Of a stretch of DNA of 64,000 nucleotides, positions 9,353-17,718 are shown piece after piece. Every line of letters begins with the position of its first letter. Position 1 is the stretch's first letter. The DNA comes from Acidianus sp. HS-5 (GTDB lineage Archaea > Thermoproteota > Thermoprotei_A > Sulfolobales > Sulfolobaceae). Made by a program: the position numbers and the translations under genes. The notes under the pieces were generated by a model. It did no database searches and had not been told where the DNA came from. It worked only from the letters and a program-made list of their open reading frames with translations. Location of the stretch: NCBI RefSeq assembly GCF_021655615.1, contig NZ_AP025245.1:1488001-1552000 (forward strand), written 5' to 3'.

Positions 9353-9556
9353 ATGAGCGGGAAAAATCTAGATAAATTAAACGAATTATTAAATTCTAGG
9401 AAAGACTTGATAGATAATTTCATTAATATACAAAAGGATTTTAAATATAGCCATTCTTATTATATGATAGAAGAAAATAATCTTTCAATTAATTCTTCTC
9501 TATTGATATATCCATTATATAATTGTACAAAAAACCTAGGAGGTGATGAATCATGA
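9353..9556 (+). CDS. Small unknown protein, first gene of a two-gene operon
   Basis: 67 aa, not recognised. It begins with a charged helical segment (KNLDKLNELLNSRKDLIDNFINIQKDF) and has no membrane segment or Cys motif. It has a strong leaderless promoter with an inverted repeat over the start region. Its stop overlaps the ATG of the next gene by four bases, and GGAGGTGAT at 9538-9546 is a good Shine-Dalgarno sequence for that gene. The pair therefore looks co-transcribed. The size and the operator would fit a DNA-binding or antitoxin-like protein, but no motif shows this. Confidence 0.5.
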   Translation: MSGKNLDKLNELLNSRKDLIDNFINIQKDFKYSHSYYMIEENNLSINSSLLIYPLYNCTKNLGGDES

Positions 9557-10008
9557 TTAATTACGAAGGTCAATCACTCCTTATTTATCTTGTTATTGTC
9601 GTTTACATAGGAATTAGGAGGCTCATGCCTAGGAAGTTTAGGAAAACAAGGATGTATATTTGGCCGATAGCATACGTAATTTTATTATTATTATTCTCTT
9701 TCCAGCTTAGAGATTATTTTATTTTACTTCTTTTACCTCCACTAGGTGTTGCAGGATATTTTGTAGGCTATAAATTACTGGAGAGTAATAAGATAGAGTT
9801 CTTCTTCAAGAACGGGACTCTCTATTATAAATGGCCTTATAGCATAACATTAACATGGATAATACTTTACATTTTTAGAACATTTTTAGATTTTTTTGCA
9901 TTAAATTGTGTAACTATATCAATAATAGACCTCCTCTTAGCATTTAGCACGGGGATACTGATCTCGGCAAGTACAGTAACGTTAAGAAAGGCTAAAAATT
10001 TTAGGTGA
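9553..10008 (+). CDS. Small multi-spanning membrane protein
   Basis: 151 aa with about four or five hydrophobic segments (residues 8-20, 36-50, 54-73, 97-115 and 121-142). The first loop is strongly basic (RRLMPRKFRKTRMYIWP), suggesting that it stays on the cytoplasmic side. The RRxxP-R-KT pattern after the first helix recalls CcdC-like/DUF1453 membrane proteins, but that is only a resemblance. It is co-translated with the small gene upstream. Confidence 0.5.
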   Translation: MINYEGQSLLIYLVIVVYIGIRRLMPRKFRKTRMYIWPIAYVILLLLFSFQLRDYFILLLLPPLGVAGYFVGYKLLESNKIEFFFKNGTLYYKWPYSITLTWIILYIFRTFLDFFALNCVTISIIDLLLAFSTGILISASTVTLRKAKNFR

Positions 10009-10027
10009 ATTCGGATAGTAATTAATA

Positions 10028-10680
10028 ACAGTTGTTCTACTTTCCATTGGTAATACAGAATTCCCAGTCTGATAAAGTTTTTAGGTTTGCGTTTAGTTGA
10101 AAAGAAGTTCGGGAAGGAGTTGGTCGTTGCAAAGAGCGAGTTCGTTAATGCATTCAATTCCGTAGTAGGGATAATGAGGACGAACGGGCTTGATAGGAAG
10201 GTGGCAGTAGCCCTAGCGCTCATGGCCTTGATTGGAAGGCAAGCATTAGGAATACATCAATCATGTTCAACCTAAACTACCCCTAACTTACTAAAAGCGC
10301 TAGAGGACGCTTGGAAGGACTACCTTGAGGCATTAAGCAATAACCGGGCCGGTGGTAGTAAGACGGCACGTTCGACCGTAAGCCATACTCCAGGGAGTAG
10401 CGAGTAGATACGGGAACTACTTCTTCTGACGCTCCTCACACAAGGGGTACGAGCCCGGAATACAAGTACTCATCGTGTACGACCCGGCAACGGGGAAGAG
10501 CTATTTGGTAGGAGCTTTCCTCAAGAGGAGTTACAAGGTTACTTTCTCCTCTTCGCTATGGTTGTTAATACAGTAAGGGGGCCGGTCAGCTCCCTTAACC
10601 TGAGGAGCTACTCAGGTTCGTTTAGGGAGTACACTAGGCCTAATGAAAATCTTTAAGCCACGTTAAAATAGAACAACTGC
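10028..10680. mobile_element. Decayed insertion element, family B, long copy
   Basis: The ends are imperfect inverted repeats: left ACAGTTGTTCTACTTT at 10028, right GCAGTTGTTCTATTTTAA read from 10680 on the minus strand. The left inner sequence TTGGTAATACAGAATTCC and the right inner block AAATATTTAAGC/AAAGATTTTC recur in shorter elements at 29112-29406 and 59107-59309. The interior carries broken coding sequence on the plus strand, about 10087-10275 and 10468-10548 (VYDPATGKSYLVGAFLKR), with frameshifts. I do not recognise the product. The right end coincides with the stop codon of the ankyrin gene. Confidence 0.5.
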
Positions 10681-11552
10681 TAAATATTCTTATTGGTCAT
10701 CTCCTTTCCACGAAATATAATCCTTGCACCGCGCTCAGCTAAGTATGAGGCGACTCTGTCCTTCTTATTCTTTAGCGCATAGAAAAGTACGCTATTCCCC
10801 ACTATGTCAAGAAAATTAACGTCAGCTCCAACTTCCACTAGATACTTTACTACCTCAAAATTTTCTGAATTGCTGGCCACTGCTGAAAATATGGGGGTAG
10901 ACCTACTGCAACCTACTATATTAGGAGCGGGGTAAATATTGAAAAGGAACTTTAAGAGATCTAGGTTACCTGCAAAGGCGGCCGCGTGATACGGGGTATA
11001 CAAACTGTCGTTACTCTCTTCTACTCTAGCCCCGTACTGAATAAGGAGTTCAGTAATCTTTATATCTCCCGTCAACGCTGCGTAACCCAGAGGTTTGTAG
11101 TAGCACCCTTTACTTATGAAATTAGCGTTTATATCTGCACCGTGGTCTAAGAGTAATTTAATTGTCGCATAGTCTATCCTTGCAATAGCGATAAATAGAG
11201 GCGGCCCCGTAGACAGATCTGAATTACTTTCATATAAATTCACATTCGCCCCATACTTTATGAGTGTCTTCGCAATGTCGTATTTTGTAGGCTTTTGTTC
11301 CATTACTGCTATTTGTAACGGAGTAAAGCGTTTAGGTAGTTTAGTTGTTGGTATGGTAAATACGTTGGGGTTTGCTCCGTGCTGTAGAAGGATTTCGACC
11401 ATTTCAAGGTTACCAGAATAGACTGCTACGTGAAGGGGTGTAAGTCCGTTATGCATGTACCCGTTAGGGTTCATCCCCTTCATCAGGAGCTCGTTTAATT
11501 TAGATACATTGTTGCTCTCTATAATGTTTATGAGTTCCCTTTCACTAACCAT
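10680..11552 (-). CDS. Ankyrin repeat protein
   Basis: 290 aa composed almost entirely of ankyrin repeats. Recognisable repeats include NGLTPLHVAVYSGNLEMVEILLQHGANPN, FTPLQIAVMEQ...AKTLIKYGANVN, PLFIAIARIDYATIKLLLDHGADIN, PLGYAALTGDIKITELLIQYGA, TPYHAAAFAGNLDLLKFL and STPIFSAVASNSENFEVVKYLVEVGADVN. Ankyrin repeats mediate protein-protein contacts; the partner is unknown, and no catalytic domain is attached. The stop codon lies on the terminal base of the adjacent inverted-repeat element, so the 3' end may have been changed by its insertion. An AT-rich stretch just before the ATG probably holds the promoter. Confidence 0.85.
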   Translation of the reverse strand: MVSERELINIIESNNVSKLNELLMKGMNPNGYMHNGLTPLHVAVYSGNLEMVEILLQHGANPNVFTIPTTKLPKRFTPLQIAVMEQKPTKYDIAKTLIKYGANVNLYESNSDLSTGPPLFIAIARIDYATIKLLLDHGADINANFISKGCYYKPLGYAALTGDIKITELLIQYGARVEESNDSLYTPYHAAAFAGNLDLLKFLFNIYPAPNIVGCSRSTPIFSAVASNSENFEVVKYLVEVGADVNFLDIVGNSVLFYALKNKKDRVASYLAERGARIIFRGKEMTNKNI

Positions 11553-11595
11553 ATATATATTTTAAAAATATAGATTAAAAATATTGTGGTTTTGA

Positions 11596-11675
11596 TGCTT
11601 TGTTGCGTATTTTAATTTTTTATAAAAAGCTAACGTGAGACTTACTTTTAATAACGCAATTTAATAAGAACCGAC
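11596..11675. repeat. Partial MITE-like element, family A
   Basis: Starts with TGCTTTGTTGCGTATTTTAA and continues with ATAAAAAGCTAACGTGAGAC and TTACTTTTAATAACG. This resembles the left half of the family A elements at 4520 and 53589. The right terminal repeat was not found. Confidence 0.45.
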
Positions 11676-11715
11676 TTGACATCTAAGAGAATGAAGAATG
11701 ATACCTTCGCGTAGG

Positions 11716-11766
11716 TTTGTCACAAGTGACAAATTTCCCACGTAATAGTTTGTCACAGATGACAAG
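11716..11766. promoter_or_regulatory. Two tandem palindromic operator-like sites
   Basis: TTTGTCACAAGTGACAAA at 11716-11733 is a perfect palindrome apart from its two-base centre. TTTGTCACAGATGACAAG at 11749-11766 is a close second copy. Their starts are 33 bp apart, about three helical turns, upstream of the broken ATPase gene at 11796. This looks like a binding site for a dimeric regulator that bound cooperatively. Confidence 0.55.
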
Positions 11767-11795
11767 ATTTTAACCTCTCATTAATATGTTACATT

Positions 11796-12243
11796 ATGAA
11801 TGACGAGGAACTACTAAGCATAATGTCGGACTGGAACTTTTGTGGAAATAAACTAAGATTAGGAATAGAGAGGGACTATTAAGTTGATAGGATAATAAAA
11901 CTTCTGGAAAGCGTACAATTTCTGGCATAAGGATGGCAGGAAAATCTTTCATTGCTAGACAAGTAGTAAATAAGTTGATAGAGAGAGGTAAGACAGGAGG
12001 ACACTTTAATAATTAGGCTTCACGACGAGAGGTTAGTAAACCGAGTTATGAGCTTTTACTGAGGACGTATAACCTTTACCTAGCTCACGTTAGAAAAGGT
12101 AATAAAACGTTCATAGTTATAGATGAGGCTCAGGAGGTTGAAGGTTGGGAGAGGTTTATTAGGGAGCTGGAGGAGAGAAGTGAAGCTAAAGTTATAGTTA
12201 CAGGCTCTTCTGCAAAGCTTTTGAGTTCTGAGTTCACCCTACC
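11796..12243 (+). pseudogene. Broken AAA_14/DUF4143-type ATPase, N-terminal part
   Basis: The plus strand reads MNDEELLSIMSDWNF, then a stop and frameshifts. It continues with a Walker A-like region (GIRMAGKSFIARQVV), TLIIRLHDERL, then LLRTYNLYLAHVRKGNKT, Walker B-like FIVIDEAQEVEGWERFIREL and sensor-1-like VIVTGSSAKLLSSE. This order is typical of archaeal AAA_14 ATPases, which are common near toxin and mobile genes. At least three reading-frame breaks make it non-functional. A possible C-terminal remnant lies at 13112-13212, beyond the gene on the other strand. Confidence 0.6.
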
Positions 12244-12369
12244 CCGCCTATGACAGAAGCCAAGACGGCCGCTGAAAGTCCAATTAAAAAGGTTCGCCTG
12301 TTCACGAATAAAATATGAACAGTACGAAATATTTAAGATTAACTAAAGATTCTACGACCGTCTCGGCCG

Positions 12370-13020
12370 TTAGGTCGCTATCTTCGCCTCTTCGTTCCCG
12401 CTCGGGTTCTCTCTTTTCCTCGCCACCGCAATCATCCAATACGTGTCCCACTTCATCTCATTTGAGATCTCCTTCCCCTCGTTGTAACAGTCTTTCACGA
12501 AAGTGACCACATACGAGTGCTCCCTCAGCTTGTCAAATATTTTCAGGTTCTCTTTATGGATGTTTATTATAACGAAGAGGTCGCACCTATCTATTAAGCT
12601 GTCCAAGAGGCTCTCCTCTTCAGCACCTATCACGCAAAAGTGCTCCGCGTTGATCCCGAGCCTACTAAACACCGCAGTGACCGAGCTAACTCCAGGAACT
12701 CTCTCTATCTCGAAGACCTTGTACCTGCCGAGGATGTGGTAGTAAAGGGGATTCCTTATGCTTGAATCCCCTATCTCCAGGAACACTCCCCATTCTTCCT
12801 CTAGGGATTCTATTACTCTTATGTTCTCTTCTATTACGTTAGGTTCCTTAAAGCCCGGCTTTAACTTGATCACTTTCTTGTCTTTTAGCAATTCTTGTAA
12901 ATTGAAGGGGAAGTCGTTATCATAGACCAATACTACGGGCGCCTTCTTTATTAACTCAAGAGCTTTACAAGTAATTAATTCCAGTGAGGGAGAAATGCCT
13001 ACTGCGATTATTTTCTTCAT
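12370..13020 (-). CDS. SAM-dependent tetrapyrrole methylase family protein
   Basis: 216 aa. It begins MKKIIAVGISPSLELITCKALELIKKAPVVLVYD, the N-terminal pattern of the corrin/porphyrin methylase superfamily (CbiE, CbiL, CbiF and diphthine synthase). Family landmarks follow: GVFLEIGDSSIRNPLYY in place of GDP/S, then VERVPGVSSVTAVFSRLGI (the PGvSs loop before the second domain), then CDLFVIINIH. The exact substrate cannot be assigned. The gene stands alone, not in a cobalamin cluster, and lies between two halves of a decayed ATPase. The AT-rich sequence right before the ATG is the likely promoter. Confidence 0.65.
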   Translation of the reverse strand: MKKIIAVGISPSLELITCKALELIKKAPVVLVYDNDFPFNLQELLKDKKVIKLKPGFKEPNVIEENIRVIESLEEEWGVFLEIGDSSIRNPLYYHILGRYKVFEIERVPGVSSVTAVFSRLGINAEHFCVIGAEEESLLDSLIDRCDLFVIINIHKENLKIFDKLREHSYVVTFVKDCYNEGKEISNEMKWDTYWMIAVARKRENPSGNEEAKIAT

Positions 13021-13111
13021 AATTTTAGATATATGAGGAAGTAAATATATTTTTACTCGTCCCTAATTCATCTCTGCCACGCTTCTTAGATCATAACAGT
13101 CCACCATAGCT

Positions 13112-13212
13112 CCTATAAGCCTAAGTAAGGTCTTTGAGGCTTTAGTCGAGCAACACATGAGGAAGTGTATTACTGGTCTTCAGACGTCGTAATTGAGAGA
13201 GGTAAAGCGACT
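13112..13212 (+). pseudogene. Possible C-terminal remnant of an AAA_14/DUF4143 ATPase
   Basis: Plus-strand frames read PISLSKVFEALVEQHMRK and then, after a shift, YYWSSDVVIERGK. This resembles the C-terminal part of DUF4143 ATPases, where an E-x-hydrophobic helix is followed by YYW...eVDfv. The rest of the gap 13021-13422 shows no gene. It may belong with the N-terminal remnant at 11796-12243. Confidence 0.35.
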
Positions 13213-13422
13213 CTAAGCTTATAAACTCGACGAGGAGAATTAAAGGGTCAAAGAAGTTAACTATTAACGTAACGTTAATGAATAAGAGAAGGAAATTGTT
13301 AAAGTCGTCCCAGCTCGAAGTTTTTACTTAACGTTGATGAGGCACTTGACCCTATACTGAGCCGAGACTGCCTTAAATAAAAGTTTTATACGAAAAACAC
13401 TTAATTTACCTATGAGGACGAG

Positions 13423-13641
13423 TTGAGGGAGTGGATTGAGAGGTTTAAAGAAGATAGGGAGAAAAGGAGAAAACACGCGGACTGGAATTTTATAAACTCA
13501 CAGCCCGAAAGGATAAGGATAGCCCTAGAGTATTATGTAGAGACCGGAGATTATAGAGGTGCTTGGCAAATTACAGGAATGGCTGTTAACGAGTTCATGG
13601 ATTTCGCAAAGGACAAGGCTAAGATACCCACTATTGACTGA
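13423..13641 (+). CDS. Small antitoxin-like protein (UPF0175-like)
   Basis: 72 aa from a TTG start; the open frame extends back only to 13405. The sequence NSQPERIRIALEYYVETGDYRGAWQITGMAVNEFMDFAKDKAKIP resembles UPF0175-type small proteins. In these, a helix pair (ALEYYVETGDY..AWQITGM) is followed by a short helix and a KIP ending; they often act as antitoxins of PIN toxins. No toxin gene follows; a broken ATPase does. An ATG at 13412 is out of frame, so the true N-terminus may be lost. Confidence 0.45.
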   Translation: MREWIERFKEDREKRRKHADWNFINSQPERIRIALEYYVETGDYRGAWQITGMAVNEFMDFAKDKAKIPTID

Positions 13642-13666
13642 GCTTTTTAATTGCTATTTTAATATT

Positions 13667-14015
13667 ATGATAAAAAGACTGAGAATAAAGAACTTCCAAG
13701 AGTTATCGTGACGCTGAATTCGGAAAAATAAATGTCGTCGTAGGACCCAACGGTTCTGGGAAAACTAACCTTGTTGACGCATTTAGCTTTTTAAAACAGC
13801 TTATTAGACCTATATCTTACCCTCCTTACCCTTTCATTAGGTGGAGAGAATATAGGAATGTAGTGTTCATGCAGGACGAGAACTCTGACGTCTCCTTTGA
13901 GATTGACGGTACATATAAGGGAAAGGATTACCATTATGAGCTTTCTCTAAACAATTTGCAAATAAAGGAGGAAATACATTTTAACGTAAGATATTATTAC
14001 AGATTTGATTTATAG
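13667..14015 (+). pseudogene. Truncated AAA ATPase (SMC/RecF-like head)
   Basis: It starts MIKRLRIKNFQEL, has a stop and frameshift, then reads INVVVGPNGSGKTNLVDAFSFLKQLI, the Walker A of AAA_15/AAA_21 ATPases (OLD/RecF-like). It continues for about 70 residues and stops at YYYRFDL. The signature and Walker B parts are missing, so the gene is both frameshifted and truncated. These ATPases often belong to defence or toxin pairs. Confidence 0.6.
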
Positions 14016-14061
14016 TAAGGCAATATGTAGGCACTTGTTTTATATGAACTAGGGGTATGCG

Positions 14062-14655
14062 TTATTTAAGTTCTTTGCGTAAATTTGGGTAAAACTTATG
14101 TAATATCTTATTATATATCACGTCCGGAGATTTAACTCTCTGTATAGTAATGACATCACCGCTGCGAGTGTGGATAATCCAGTCCACGACTAATGTGTCA
14201 TATTCGTATTCATATTTCCAAGTTTCGTGATATTCTATATAGCATATTTCATTCCATGGTACTATTAATTCGCCTATTAGATTACTCGACTTTAATACCC
14301 TAGACCGAGCTCCGAGCGCCATTGTACTTAAAAAAAGTTCCGTAGCTATCATTATAAGAAGTAATGCTAGAAGAATATGCCCAAATAGAGGATAGTGTAC
14401 TCTGTAGAATACAGAATTTGACGAAAACGCTGTTAATACAATTATTATAATTATAAGGATAATTACGAAACTAAACACCATAGCGTAAAACCAAGGTCGT
14501 GCAGCCTTTTTTACATCTTTCCATACTTCAACACTGTTAACTACCCTATAAATACCCTCATCGGAGGCTACATATAACGGGATAGGTCTTTTCGAATTTG
14601 TAAAGTCGTCAAAGTTAATCACGATGCCATCATTATAATTAATAGTCTTTAGCAT
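14062..14655 (-). CDS. Membrane protein with two transmembrane segments
   Basis: 197 aa, not recognised. The N-terminal soluble part (about 1-52) is followed by two long hydrophobic segments (about 56-78 and 88-112). The C-terminal cytosolic part is rich in strands (LIGELIVPWNEICYIEYHETWKYEYEYDTLVVDWIIHTRSGDVITIQRV), a pattern often seen in bacterial-PH-like domains. No catalytic motif is visible. It lies alone between two broken ATPase genes, and its frame is intact. Confidence 0.45.
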   Translation of the reverse strand: MLKTINYNDGIVINFDDFTNSKRPIPLYVASDEGIYRVVNSVEVWKDVKKAARPWFYAMVFSFVIILIIIIIVLTAFSSNSVFYRVHYPLFGHILLALLLIMIATELFLSTMALGARSRVLKSSNLIGELIVPWNEICYIEYHETWKYEYEYDTLVVDWIIHTRSGDVITIQRVKSPDVIYNKILHKFYPNLRKELK

Positions 14656-14848
14656 ATTACATTATTACTATACGACAATTTTAAAGTTTTTTATATTATT
14701 TACTTTTTGTCAGCTCATTTTTATCAAATCAATAAACTTACCTTTAACAAACGCGATTTATAATCTAAAAACTGACGAGCTCAATAATGTATCTCACAAG
14801 ACGACAGCCGCCTTCACGCTTAATTACCCATAGCGGATAGATAATGGT

Positions 14849-16163
14849 ATGAAGCTTATAGCCAAGTCGTTGGGACCTATTAATGAGGCAGTTATAGAAT
14901 TGGGGGATTTAACTGTACTTGAAGGTCCCCCAAGCTCCGGAAAGAGTACACTACTGAAGGCTATTTATTATTCCTTAGCCTGGGAAACTACTTTGAAATT
15001 TCATACTCAATAAGTAGGGACTTAATGGGAATAAAAGGAAAGGCTCCATTTAAGATTGAACCGGAGGAGATAATAAAAGGGTTTAAGGACTCTGTATCTA
15101 TGTACTTACCCAATGGAGAGTTTAGCCTTGAGCCTTTTGATATTCAGAAGTTCTTAAAAGAAACTAGGTTTAACGTGGAGGAAAAGTTCGAAATTAAGCC
15201 TAATATAACGTTCTATTACGGAAGCGATTGTTCTGACAATGAAATAGATGAAGTAAACAATAAAGGAGGGGCTGAGGTAAATTATAAGCTTCAAGGGTTA
15301 TCTGGAGAGGCGGAATATAACATATACATTCCAGCTATTATAACACCAAAGTGCGAAGAGTACGTGGAAGGTCATATTATAGGAAATATAATGTTAGCTA
15401 TAGTGAATAATATTGAAAATAAATTTAAAAATGAATACATTAATGAATTATATTCTAAGTATAGCATAGATGACGTAATTTTCATTCCGTTCAATAGGGC
15501 TTCAATAATCAAGGAGATAGGTACAGAAAGGACTATAATTGCCGGCAAGTTTATAATAAGTGGATCATTCGAAGAAAAATTTGAGAGTTTAGTATCGTCT
15601 TTTGCTTTTAACCCTAAAATTTACGAAATGATAAAGCCGTTCCTCAGAGGAGAGATAGAGAGTGTAGGTAATAAGTTATTATATAAGGAAGGAGGAAAGG
15701 TAATAAACTGGAACTACGTTTCAGCCTCAATCCTCGAATTAATGGGCGTGCTACTTTCTATTAAAGAAAAGCAGTTAGTCCTTTTGAAGAACCGGAAAAC
15801 CAGTTACACGAGAAGCTTAAGATGCTAATGTCACTCCTCCTTTACGCATTGTCTGCATCAAATAAGATCGTAATAACTACACACAGCCAAACAATATCCT
15901 ACACCTTAGCTCACTTGGCAAGGACTAAGCCTAATAAGGGAGAAGTGTTAAAACTCTTTGAAATGCTTGGGGTTAAAGGTGGGGAAGTGCTAGCAGAGGA
16001 AGTTCAGAAAGCTTCCAACTCTAAGGTTAAGTTCTATTACGTTCATGACGGAATAGCGGAGGAGAAAAGTGTAGAGGACGTTGTTAGGGAAATGCCGGGC
16101 ACTTCTGAAATAATGGATAAGGAAATAAGCTGGTTCAACTGGCTTTACGCGAGGAGAGGTTAG
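14849..16163 (+). pseudogene. AAA ATPase gene (RecF/OLD-like) with two frameshifts
   Basis: Reading across two frame changes gives one protein of about 435 aa. The first part, MKLIAKSLGPINEAVIELGD, ends in Walker A EGPPSSGKSTLLKA. A frameshift near 14975 leads into the middle part from 15025. The second is near 15790, where one T seems missing from a run: restoring it gives Walker B-like LVLFEEPENQLHEK followed by IVITTHSQT. All ATPase landmarks are thus present, and each lesion is a single-base slip. This may be a recent pseudogene, or the slips may be sequencing errors in a functional gene. The gene at 16164 follows with no gap, so the two form a pair. Confidence 0.6.
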
Positions 16164-16709
16164 GTGCCGGCTCTTTGCGTCAAAGACGGTTTAGTTAAAG
16201 AAAGGTCGTGTGAACTTCAAGTAAGTGAACAAATAGAGGTCTACGTGGACGTGGAGTACTTAATTAGTAAAGTCTTACCTTCACTAAAAGGATTAGTCGA
16301 GAATTGCATTCATTCAATAGGAGAATGTAAGGCGTGGTCTGGGCGTATTAATAGTTACATATCAAAAACTCCTAAGCACGTAGACTCTGCAATTTTGTCT
16401 ACTCAAGGCGAATTAATTCTAATAGAATTAAGTGAGGACACAGACATAGAGAAGTTGGCTAAAGAATTGTTAGAAAAACTTCAGTGCACTTTCTTCGTCC
16501 TAACCGATTTAAACCTTATTCCTAAAGTTAATAAAGTAACATATACTGTAGTTGTAGGTGACAAAATCACAGCAGACGAAGTACAGAAGAGGCTTAGTGA
16601 GGCTATAAATAATACGTATCCACTAGTGATAAGGAGAAACCTCGGCTTCGTTTTTCAGATGGGGAACCTTCAACTAACCATTAAAGCTGAACCGTGTGTA
16701 GGCAAGTAG
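16164..16709 (+). CDS. Unknown partner of the AAA ATPase
   Basis: 181 aa from GTG 16164, immediately after the ATPase stop, with GAGGAGAGGT at 16151-16160 as the Shine-Dalgarno sequence. The frame is intact. The middle reads DSAILSTQGELILIELSEDTD, which looks like a strand pair of the kind seen in restriction-endonuclease folds, but the catalytic Lys is absent and I do not claim a nuclease. The tight spacing says the product works with the ATPase. Two-gene pairs of an AAA_15/21 ATPase and a small partner are common in archaeal accessory DNA. Confidence 0.5.
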   Translation: MPALCVKDGLVKERSCELQVSEQIEVYVDVEYLISKVLPSLKGLVENCIHSIGECKAWSGRINSYISKTPKHVDSAILSTQGELILIELSEDTDIEKLAKELLEKLQCTFFVLTDLNLIPKVNKVTYTVVVGDKITADEVQKRLSEAINNTYPLVIRRNLGFVFQMGNLQLTIKAEPCVGK

Positions 16710-16782
16710 TACAAGTAGACGCTGGAGTGTAGAGCGTATTAATGAAATAAATACTTTTAATTCGCGAATACTAAATGCGGTT

Positions 16783-16893
16783 ATGAAACACAAGGATTCG
16801 CCAATATGGCCCCTATTAAAAATCTTCCTAATATTTGCAAGTATCTTCCTTCTCCTATGGTTACTTGGACAAATGATGTCATCAGTAGGTTAA
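16783..16893 (+). CDS. 36-aa single-span membrane miniprotein
   Basis: MKHKDSPIWPLLKIF, then a continuous hydrophobic stretch of about 20 residues, ending QMMSSVG. It has a basic N-terminus and one transmembrane helix. An AT-rich element, AATACTTTTAA, lies about 30 bp upstream of the ATG. It is comparable in type, not in sequence, to the 42-aa miniprotein at 51978. Function unknown. Confidence 0.4.
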   Translation: MKHKDSPIWPLLKIFLIFASIFLLLWLLGQMMSSVG

Positions 16894-16916
16894 CTGGATT
16901 TACTAAATTCTCGTTG

Positions 16917-17340
16917 TTAGAATTTTGTTAATTCTTTCATCTCCTCTTCGGCAATCTTATAATGCTCCTCTATTTCCTCGTTCCAATAGTCCTTGAAGAG
17001 GTCCTTCACTACACTCGTTAGAAAGATAAAGAATGTCCCTTATTGCCTCACTCCTATCGACATAATCGCTTGCTCCCTTATAAAGCCCGTTATAAGAATA
17101 TCTGTGCAACTCCAGTGCAGTATAAGTTTACCTTGTTCGTCAAGCCTCTGGGATATAAACCCGGTAGTAGGTGCAAGGAAGTCTGTCTTATAATACCACT
17201 CCTCCTCTTTATCAAGGTTAACGCATTTATGATGGCCTTCCATGATAGGAAGACCTTGCAGAATTCCTGCTGAAATCCTCCCTAAGTAGCTTTAACCCTA
17301 ACGTCTGTTCGTCTAAGCTTTCAATTATCCTTATTTTAAC
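16917..17340 (-). pseudogene. Decayed HEPN/PaREP1-like gene
   Basis: Minus-strand fragments in shifting frames read RIIESLDEQTLGLKLL, then EDFQQEFCKVFLSWKAIINAL, then EEWYYKTDFLAPTTGFISQRLDEQG, then LHRYSYNGLYKGASDYVDRSEAIRDI, then VVKDLFKDYWNEEIEEHYK and a stop. Their order and spacing fit a PaREP1/HEPN-type helical protein, abundant in Sulfolobales and often toxin-like. Several frameshifts are needed to join them, so it is inactive. Family assignment is from memory of the pattern and is moderate. Confidence 0.45.
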
Positions 17341-17563
17341 ACAAGCACCCTTGTGTTCCTAGATCGTGACTTTAGACTCCACATTAAACTAACAGAGTAA
17401 AAAGAAATATAGAGGTGACTTGTTAACAGTCCTAACATTCCTTTAGCAAATTTATCCAGATCGCGATGCAATCAATTTTTATCCAAGTTCTTACAACTTA
17501 AGTTCATAACAAAGTACCTTACAAGGCAAATACAGTAAGATTATTAAGTAAGTTTAACCGTAA

Positions 17564-17686
17564 ATGAGTATGTCTAAGTCAAAAAGCAAATCTTCAAAAT
17601 TAATTAGTAACAGTAATAAAAGATGTCCCATAGTACTAAATTTATTAAACGAGAATAATAAATCAGACCGGACAAAGATAATGTAA
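17564..17686 (+). CDS. Possible 40-aa basic peptide
   Basis: A short ORF rich in Ser, Lys and Asn (MSMSKSKSKSSKLISNSNKR...), 32 bp upstream of the transporter gene. No Shine-Dalgarno sequence or convincing TATA box decides the start. It could be a real small basic protein or only part of the transporter's 5' region. Confidence 0.2.
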   Translation: MSMSKSKSKSSKLISNSNKRCPIVLNLLNENNKSDRTKIM

Positions 17687-17718
17687 AACAACAGTAATGA
17701 TAAAAGGAGGCTAATAAT

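Noticed and set aside
10087..10275. 62-aa ORF as an intact gene inside the family B element
   Set aside because: It lies within the element and is followed by further coding-like sequence in other frames, so it is a fragment; the family is not recognised.
12315..12742. Plus-strand ORFs opposite the methylase gene
   Set aside because: Shadows of the minus-strand gene, low-complexity Ser/Leu-rich translations without family features.
17040..17273. Overlapping ORFs on both strands as intact genes
   Set aside because: They lie in the decayed PaREP1/HEPN-like gene; coding similarity jumps between frames.
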